Origin: Artemisia argyi
Lineage: Eukaryota > Streptophyta > Magnoliopsida > Asterales > Asteraceae
Direction of reading: 5' to 3'
Length of the DNA stretch: 64,000 nucleotides
Assembly: GCA_030686995.1 (NCBI GenBank)
Contig: CM060707.1
Coordinates: 84,864,472 to 84,928,471, forward strand
Positions 56,933 through 64,000 of the stretch are shown in pieces. The translations under genes and the position numbers were made by a program. Position 1 is the first letter of the stretch. Each line of letters opens with the position of its first letter. Under the pieces are notes generated by a model. It worked only from the letters and a program-made list of their open reading frames with translations, was not told the DNA's origin and made no database searches.

Positions 56933-58398
56933 ATGGCAACCGACGAATCCTCTAACCTTAGGATCACTAGGAGTCGTAGTTCCATTAGAAACCTTGTCTT
57001 GCCTTATGCAGAACCCGAAAGAGAAATGCATAGATTAAGACAATCTCACTCAACTCCTGAACCATCTAGCGTTGCCATCGATTTTGATGCACCCCTTTCT
57101 GAAGAAAATTCAGAAAATCACGTTACAACCCCTAGCTCCCAACCCAACAACGAGATGAGTACCCCCGCAACTCCTACTCCTAAGCGCCTTAAGGACTACT
57201 CCTCCCCAACCCCTCGTGGCTTCTCAAATGCCTTTGTCTACCCAAACGAACACACCAATGAGGTCTTGCATGCGACCGATGTTTGGCTTGTCCAAAGAGT
57301 GTGTAAGTTTTGTGGATCAGATGAGGAAGATCCAATTCAACACATTAAGGACTTCTTGAAAATAGTAGACACCCTCCATACGGATGGGGCTACTAGAGAC
57401 ACGTCCCGATTACGATTCTTTCCTTTCACCCTATATGAAAAAGCCCAAGAGTGGTATGATAAACTCCCTTCTGAATCTATTTTCACATGGGAGCAACTCA
57501 TATCCAAGTTCTATGAGAAGTTCTTTCCACCTGGAAAAACCTCAGCATTTAGAGATAGGATCCTCCGTTTCCGAAAAGGGAAGGACGAACCCTTCCATAA
57601 ATCGTGGATTAGATTTAAGGATTTAATAAGACAAGTCCCCCATCATGGCATCGAACTTTGGCTTTTGGTCCAAATCTTCTACGACAATGTCTCCTCTAAT
57701 GATCAGAACGGGATCAACCAATCTAGAAAAGGGAGATTAGCCAATCTTAGTGCCGAAGAAGGATGGAAGAATATGCTCAAGACCAGGATGACACTTGGGA
57801 TGAACCTGAGCCGACTATCAGCATTTCTGAAATCACTTCAAATCGGTTAAGAAAAATTCACAAAAGAATGGAGTACCTAGCTGGGTCGCAGTTACCTAAA
57901 CAACTTTCAAATCCTTACTTAATCTGCGACTATTGTGGGGGCCCGCATGAGGTAGAGGAATGCGGAGGAGAAGCCACGACTGAACATGCATGCTTGTCAG
58001 GAGGTGACATCTACGCTGATCCATCCCTTTTGCCTTTTTACCAAAATGACGATTACACCCTCTGGGGGAATCTGGTAAAAAGAAAAGAAGGAGAGGAAGG
58101 TCCTGAATTCGAAATCAGGAGCACTTTTGAAGATGACCTTGGTCACTTCACTCAAGAAAAAGGGCTGCAATTAAAAGGTCTTAACGAACTTGTTGACGAG
58201 CAGCATAATGACATGGGAAAATGGTTCAACAAACTTAACTCAGCCCTCGATAACCTTGAAATGCCATCGGTAAGCAAAAAAGACCCCATGCTCGCGATAA
58301 CCACTCGAGCTGGAACAACAACCAAGGACCCCGTTACCCGAGCACGTCCCCCATCACTCCCGATCCGAACAAGCCTCGCAAGGAGGAGGAGGATGTAG
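56933..58398 (+). pseudogene. Athila gag, broken
   Basis: The capsid region is clear: LRFFPFTLYEKAQEWYDKLP, FYEKFFPPGKTSAFRDRILR, PFHKSWIRFKDLIRQVPHHG, FYDNVSSNDQN. The frame changes near 57770 (after SAEEGWK), continues as EYAQDQDDTWDEPEP and a CCHC-type CDYCGGPHEVEEC, and shifts again near 58335 before the acidic junction to protease. ATG 56933 (MATDESSNLRITRSRSS) follows the primer-site leader by 150 bases. Two frame changes make it non-functional as it stands. Confidence 0.82.
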
Positions 58399-61192
58399 GC
58401 AGCGAGACTCCCAACCAAACTCCCTTGACGACCCCTTCCCCATCAACTCCACCTAACCAACCTGTGAGAATCCCATTTCCATCCCGATTAAAGAACCAGA
58501 CAACTGAGAATGACAATAAAAGATTATTGTCATATCTAAAAGACTCAGTAGTCACCATACCCCTCCTTGATGCTTGCTATCACATGCCGAAGTATAGCGC
58601 ATACTTTAAAAAACTACTCGCTAATCGAAAGAAACTTGAGGGTCTTGTGACCCTGGGGGAAGAATGCTCGGTGGTGACCCATCGAGGGCTACCAAAAAAG
58701 GTTGACGATCCGGACAGCTTCACCTTGCCTTGCTCCATAGGATCTCTATCAATAAAGAATGCTCTTGCCGATTTGGGGGCTAGTATCAATCTCTTGCCTC
58801 ACTCTATGTTCCTTAAATTAGGATACTCTGGATTAAAGCCTACCCGTATGAACATCCAACTAGCCGATAGATCAGTCAAGTACCCCGTAGGGATATGCGA
58901 GAATGTGCTAGTCAAAGTTGGAAAATTCAAATTCCCGGTCGACTTCGTAATCCTGGATATGGAGGAGGATGACTTGGTACCCATCATCTTAGGGAGACCA
59001 TTTCTTGCTACCGCTCGTGCAGTCATTGATGTTTATGACGGCAAGCTAACCTTGCTAGTGGGAATCGATAGCACAACCTTCGACATTAAGGACTTTATGG
59101 ATCTCTCTCTCGAAGCAGCTAACCGGCTCTATTTCATTGGGGAGGTCGATGAACTCACATATGTCATTGATAGTTGTGTCGATGAACAAATCGAGGAAGG
59201 CTGGCTACGGGACGAGAGTTTTCTGCCTTTGCTAGAGGTGGAAAAGATGGAGGATGTTGGTGCAGTCTCCTTCTACCCTAGACAAGAGGCAACGGAGCAT
59301 CTCGGGCTCCGAAAGCCCGAAAACAAGCTTAAGCCTTCTATTATCGAACCTCCTGAGTTAGATCTCAAGGAGCTTCCTAACCATTTAGAGTATGCCTTCC
59401 TTCAGGGAGAGGACCAACTGCCGGTAATCATAAATTCTTCCCTGGAACATGAACAAAAAGGTAAACTCTTAGAGGTCCTAAATAAATATAAGGGAGTGCT
59501 CGTATGGAGTGTAGCCGACATTAAGGGGATTGACTCAACTTTTTGCACACATAAGATTCTCACGGAAGAAGATTATAAACCTACTGTGCAACCCCAGAGG
59601 CGGGTGAATCCCAACATTAAGGAGGTAGTAAAGAAAGAAGTCATCAAACTTCTGGATGCAGGATTGATCTACCCAATCTCGGATAGCCCATGGGTCAATC
59701 CTGTACAGGTTGTACCTAAGAAGGGTGGAATGACTGTAGTTAAGAATGACAAGGGTGAGATGGTGCCCCAGAGAACGGTCACTGGATGGCGGGTATGCAT
59801 AGACTATCGAAAGCTCAATGATGCCACGAGGAAAGATCACTTTCCCTTACCATTCATTGACCAAATGTTAGAGAGATTGTCTGGACATGAGTACTATTGC
59901 TTCTTGGATGGATTCTCAGGGTATTTTCAAATTCCCATAGCACCTGAGGACCAAGAAAAGACCACGTTTACTTGCCCTTATGGAACATTTGCCTACAAAA
60001 GGATGCCTTTTGGGCTATGTAATGCCCCCGCCACTTTCCAACGATGCATGACCGCAATCTTTCACGAACTTATGGAAGACAGCATGGAAGTGTTCATGGA
60101 CGACTTTTCGGTCTTCGGGAACTCCTTCGACCGTTGTCTTGCTAATCTAGAAAAGATGCTTAAACGCTGTGAGGAAACCAACTTGGTGTTAAACTGGGAA
60201 AAGTGTCATTTCATGGTGAAAGAAGGGATTGTGTTAGGGCATAAGATCTCAGGGAACGAAATAGAGGTGGACCAAGCTAAAGTTGAAGCTATATCTAAGT
60301 TACCATACCCCACGACTGTTAAAGCAATACGCAGCTTCTTGGGGCACGTCGGGTTTTATCGGAGATTCATCAAAGACTTCTCCAAAATAGCTCGGCCAAT
60401 GACTCAATTGCTTATGAAGGATGCTCCATTCGATTTTTCCCAAGAATGCAAGGATGCATTCGATCTCTTAAAAAAGGAGCTCACACAAGCTCCAATCATG
60501 ATTACACCCAACTGAGAGTTACCGTTTGAAATCATGTGTGACGCTAGCGATTTTGCTGTCGGGGCTGTATTGGGCCAACGGCGTGACAAGCTATTCCAAC
60601 CTATTTACTACGCTAGCAAAACCATGAATCCCGCTCAAGAGAATTACTCCACCACTGAGAAAAAGAATTATTGGCCGTAGTGTTCGCATTCGACAAATTC
60701 CGGCAATATCTTGTCCTTTCAAAGATAGTCGTTTTCACTGATCACTCGGCTCTTCGATATCTTTTTGCTAAGCAGGATGCTAAGCCACGACTAATTCGGT
60801 GGATCTTATTGCTACAAGAATTCGATGTTGAGATTCGTGATAAGAGGGGGGCAGAAAATCTGGCCGTAGATCATCTATCTCGTCTTGAAAACCCCTTGGA
60901 TGAGCACGATAGAAGTGATATTAGGGATTCATTTCCTGACAAACAACTCATGTTAATGATTGATTCGGAGCCTTGGTACGCCGATTTTTCCAATTATCTC
61001 GCAAGCAGACTCGTTCCTGAACACCTGACTAGATACGAAAGAAAAAGGTTCTTTTCTCAGTTAAAATACTACTTTTGGGATGAACCATTTTTATTCCGAA
61101 GGTGTCCTGACCAAATTATAAGACGTTGTGTTTCGGAAGGTGAGGCAGTAAAGATTATGAGGGAAGATCGTCGTGTGCTGAGACAAATTTGA
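58389..61192 (+). pseudogene. Athila pol: protease, RT, RNase H, truncated integrase
   Basis: Protease around ALADLGASINLLP and IILGRPFLATARA; RT with WRVCIDYRKLND, YFQIPIAPEDQEKTTF, MPFGLCNAPATFQ and FMDDFSVFG; RNase H with IMCDASDFAVGAVLGQ and [16 protein letters not shown] at 60513-60515 stands at the start of RNase H, and two extra A bases near 60663 shift the frame before [10 protein letters not shown]. The integrase begins ([12 protein letters not shown]) and stops at about 61155, so its zinc finger and catalytic core are lost. The order RT-RH-INT is that of Ty3 elements. Confidence 0.88.
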
Positions 61193-61477
61193 GAATTACT
61201 CCATGTTTAATGTGCATATATCAACTTTGTAGAGAGAAGATCGTCGTGTGCTTAGACAAATTTGAGCTTTTGCATCCAAAATAAAACTACTTTTGGCATA
61301 TTGGCATATTACAAGGATTTCCAAATTACCAACCGGTACTCGTAGGAAGATAGAAGCAAAATGTTGGTAAAGATCTTTTGTAGGGTTTAATAAGGAGGTT
61401 TTTGGGATTGCTTATTACAGCTTGGTTAGGTTTAAGGTATACCAGTAGTGTAATAAGACATGTAATGTATAACTAGC
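61159..61477. other. Athila breakpoint with a short direct repeat, then noncoding DNA
   Basis: The phrase AGAAGATCGTCGTGTGCTTA with GACAAATTTGAG occurs, with one or two changes, at 61161-61193 and 61233-61266. The region ends in CTAGC, the left target duplication of the next solo LTR. Confidence 0.6.
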
Positions 61478-62925
61478 TGATGCGTGGGAATCGCAACAGG
61501 CTTTACCTCTCGAGGGATCTCAAGAAGCTTACAACCCCCACCAGGCAGTGTACCTGATCGTTGTAGTATAGTATAGTGACAAGTACCGGGGGATTGATCG
61601 TTCAGCTTAGGAATAGTGTCGCTAGGATTAGAAAGCCTAAATACTAGTTCTAAAGGTGAGGGATGATTATTTTTGTGTTTTTATATTTTATGGAAAGCAA
61701 TTAAAATCTCGGGTTTTGGAAGAGTGGGCGGAATTAGTTGCTATTCAACTAACCCAAAACTAAGATGCAATCAAAATAAAATAATAAAAATGAAAATAAA
61801 CTAATTATACTAAGGTTGTGAGCAGTAATTGGAGAAAATGTGTTTACTTAGATTTCACTACTCCCTAGATATCTTTTACACGTTAATTACTTGTTATAAT
61901 TGCATGGATGACGGATCGTATTCCTTAATACCATTCATGGGGTGGCATACATAACTCCCCAATTCTATGAGCTCTTATCTCCTCCTACACCATGCCCAGC
62001 ACAACTATAGGGATTGTAAACAGTGGCTCATGCATTAAATACAACCAATAAAGACCTAGTACGCCTCGGTTCATGTTTCTTAAGACGTTCAAGCATGTTA
62101 CCATTTGGAGATCTGCCAGTTTTCTTAAGCCTAACATATAAATCATTCATCCAAGAACAAGAATAAACAAGTAATCAACACATAATCAATATCTAGGTTT
62201 CATTAGATCTAAGCAAACACAAAAGAGATCTAGCCTAGCATAATGGAATTGAGACAAGAACAAGATATAGACAACCAACACATAGACATATTGATTGAAT
62301 TAGAAGAACACTTATCTCAATTACAATGCAAGGTATCAAGGGTTTGGAACCCTTGAAAAACCTGTAAAAGTTGCACCAAAATCGTCTTTAGGGTTTCTCC
62401 AAAACTTCTCTCTTTTTAATGTGAAAAACTAGAAAACTATATATAGGAAAATAGGGGTGACGGCGTCAAGACAAACCATGTGACGCCGTCACCTCGCCGC
62501 CAAATACTTCCTCGGACGGCCTTGATCTACTTCTGACGCCGTCAAGGCTAGGCCGTCACACAAATTACTCTTGACGCCCTGTGTGTGACGCCGTCATCAA
62601 CTACGGATTTTTATTCTTGGGGTTTTGACGCCGTCAGGACAACTCTTGACGCCTTCATGAACTACGGATTTTAATTCTTGAGGTTTGACGCCGTCAAGCA
62701 ATTACTCTTGACGCCGTCACCTACTGTTCCCAGCATGGAAAATTGAGACTTTGCCGTTTTCTTCACTTTTATGCTCCAAAAACGTCCAAAATGGCTTCTT
62801 TTCCAGAATTCACTCTCCAAGTACCTAAAATCACAAAAGGAACGATTTAGGGAAATATTTGATCAAATAAATTCGGATTCGGGCTTAAATGACCCCCTAA
62901 AAACGGATCATTTTTCGCCTCATCA
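61478..62925 (-). mobile_element. Athila-family solo LTR (1448 bp), copy C, reverse
   Basis: It is the reverse complement of copies A and B, from TGATGCGTGGG to CGCCTCATCA, with CTAGC on both sides (61473-61477, 62926-62930). The matched duplication shows it is an independent insertion and not the missing 3' LTR of the element at 55352. Confidence 0.9.
62438..62717 (-). promoter_or_regulatory. TGACGGCGTCA array and TATA box, copy C
   Basis: Eight dyads (plus-strand starts 62458, 62481, 62534, 62584, 62624, 62645, 62683, 62707), with CTATATATAG at 62438-62447 on the promoter-proximal side for the minus strand. Confidence 0.65.
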
Positions 62926-63047
62926 CTAGCCTAAAACAAATCATAAACTGTATGCCCATCCCTGATTATCTGGCAAGACCGATCCAAAAAACAACTTAGA
63001 TGTGGGTGGTTACTATCACCCATGAATCCTATGAGACACTTGCCTGT

Positions 63048-63230
63048 TCAAAGAATGTGATAACTGATAAGAGACCGTTGTTGGACCAAGTCATCGTGAC
63101 GTTTCACCAAAGGAGAGAGCTTTTCCTCGCCAACCGTCACTTTGTTTAAGAATTCTCCAGGTTCTTTCACATTTTCAGTGGTTAAAAACTCGATTGTAAT
63201 GTCTTTTCCGATTGTTGACGCGATGAAATA
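63048..63230 (-). other. exon-like open frame, unrecognised
   Basis: On the minus strand about 60 codons read YFIASTIGKDITIEFLTTEN, then VKEPGEFLNKV, GEEKLSPLVKRHDDLVQQRS, to TGA at 63048-63050. The composition is protein-like and unlike the surrounding noncoding DNA, with a possible AG acceptor upstream near 63244. I cannot name the family. It may be a last exon or a relic of a host gene. Confidence 0.4.
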
Positions 63231-63416
63231 ATTAGATCAAAATACTGCAGTCCTAAAGTAACATTACACGATTCATGGTTTTACGACTTTATCCTAGGTA
63301 AGATAGTTTGGATTTATAGTAAGGGAGTGCTTTTTGGATATGTGTGGAAATGGAGAGTTTGGGAGTATGCTCGATATTTTAATTTCTTATTTTTAAAAGG
63401 ATGTTATTTTAACACT

Positions 63417-63628
63417 GTGTTCTCGAGTTATTTTATTAAAGAAAAGTAAAGGAAACACTTTCCTCCCCAAAATGGGAGGAAACACTTTTCTTCCAAAATC
63501 ATCAAAATAACACCAAGTTTTCTCCATTTCCTTTTCTTTTCTTTCTTAATTAATACTCGAGAACACACCATCTTATGTTTCATTTTCATTTTCTTTCATT
63601 TTCTTCCTTAACCCAAACTCGAGAACAC
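63417..63628. mobile_element. MITE with 13-bp perfect TIRs
   Basis: GTGTTCTCGAGTT (63417-63429) and AACTCGAGAACAC (63616-63628) are exact inverted repeats. A third partial copy, ACTCGAGAACAC, is at about 63554-63565. The target duplication is unclear, so the superfamily is not assigned. Confidence 0.65.
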
Positions 63629-64000
63629 AACGTTAGTGTTTGCAAAGTATGTTATAAACAGTCAGTTATATAGATTTCTCTTATTTAACATTCTTTTTAC
63701 TGAATGGCTAAAATTTATTAAAAAAAAACTAGTAAGGAGCTTGTAGCATACTCTAATGAAAGAACATGTATGGAATGATGTTTAGGATGATTAAATGAGT
63801 AGTTTTCTAGTGAGAAGTTAGAGAGAGAAAGAGATGAAGTTGGGAGCCTTTGAGAGAAACTTGTAATAGGTTAGATTAGAATGAAAGGTCCAACCCCTTC
63901 CAAGCTAGGGAAGGGGTATTTATACTTACAAATAAACGCCCCCTGAAACGGGCTGTGGAGCGAGCTGACAGTGGGTAAAGACCCGACCTGACTTCACAAA
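63629..64000. other. noncoding end of window
   Basis: GA-rich DNA, with a TATA-like GTATAAATACC on the minus strand at about 63917-63927 beside AGCTAGGGAAGG. It may be the edge of another LTR, which cannot be shown within the window. Confidence 0.3.

Larger units (their letters stand above)
55352..61160 (+). mobile_element. 3'-truncated Athila (Ty3) element
   Basis: 5' LTR, tRNA-Asp-like primer site, gag, protease, RT and RNase H, with integrase cut at its zinc-binding start and no 3' LTR of its own. Gag and RT signatures (LPHHGI-like VPHHGIELW, DLGASINLLP, FMDDFSVFG) indicate the Athila lineage. The left flank is TTATT (55347-55351). The right flank is lost. Confidence 0.88.

Noticed and set aside
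60671..61192. A separate host gene after the Athila pol
   Set aside because: It is the continuation of the same RNase H and integrase start after a two-base frame shift.
55352..62925. Athila element with LTRs in inverted arrangement, as for Copia-1
   Set aside because: The reverse LTR at 61478-62925 has its own CTAGC duplication and is a separate solo insertion.

Overview
This is a gene-poor, transposon-dense stretch of a flowering-plant nuclear genome. It holds spliceosomal exons, Ty1/copia and Ty3/Athila retrotransposons with tRNA primer sites, Stowaway and hAT-like MITEs, a tRNA-derived SINE, a fragment of plant mitochondrial atp8, and relics of peroxisomal thiolase, HSP70 and NAC-alpha genes. 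The pol and extra-ORF protein families resemble ones I associate with daisy-family (Asteraceae) genomes. That placement rests on recollection and is moderate in confidence. No intact ordinary host gene was found; the only long intact frames belong to retrotransposons.

Layout. 1-8.0 kb: relic exons (a 3-ketoacyl-CoA thiolase pseudogene at 1.1-1.8 kb), a G-rich minisatellite, an (AT)54 run and tandem duplications that look like copied exons. 8.0-21.65 kb: Copia-1, a Sirevirus-like element. Its gag and pol are broken by stops, but an intact 1137-codon extra ORF and a divergent antisense ORF lie between pol and the 3' LTR. A third LTR in reverse orientation is fused to its end, and the whole composite shares one target-site duplication (TTTAT). 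21.7-25.4 kb: tandem repeats, an HSP70 C-terminal pseudogene and a SINE. 25.4-38.9 kb: an A-rich satellite of about 36 bp, split by a nuclear copy of mitochondrial atp8, which is itself split by Copia-2 (28.38-38.33 kb). Copia-2 has an intact 1411-codon Gag but no reverse transcriptase. 38.9-40.5 kb: a direct repeat, a candidate Helitron end and a copia LTR remnant. 40.54-48.56 kb: Copia-3 on the minus strand (TSD GAATC), with 1.4 kb LTRs and no gag or pol, only a broken extra ORF. 48.6-52.8 kb: a Stowaway MITE and a NAC-alpha pseudogene carrying a hAT-like MITE in an intron. 53.1-62.9 kb: a solo LTR (TSD CAAGT) containing an Athila solo LTR (TSD TAGGG), then a 3'-truncated Athila element, then another Athila solo LTR in reverse (TSD CTAGC). 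62.9-64 kb: an unrecognised exon-like frame and a MITE.

How the parts relate. Most of the window can be read as successive nesting. The most notable patterns are the reverse-LTR composite, a gene-like divergent module carried by Copia-1 between two polypurine tracts, and the fact that each retroelement family carries its own array of a short near-palindromic motif. These are CTGCTGAAG in Copia-1, CTTACGCGTAAG in Copia-2, a GGTCCCTTA dyad in Copia-3 and TGACGGCGTCA in Athila. In Copia-3 and Athila the array sits directly upstream of the LTR TATA box.
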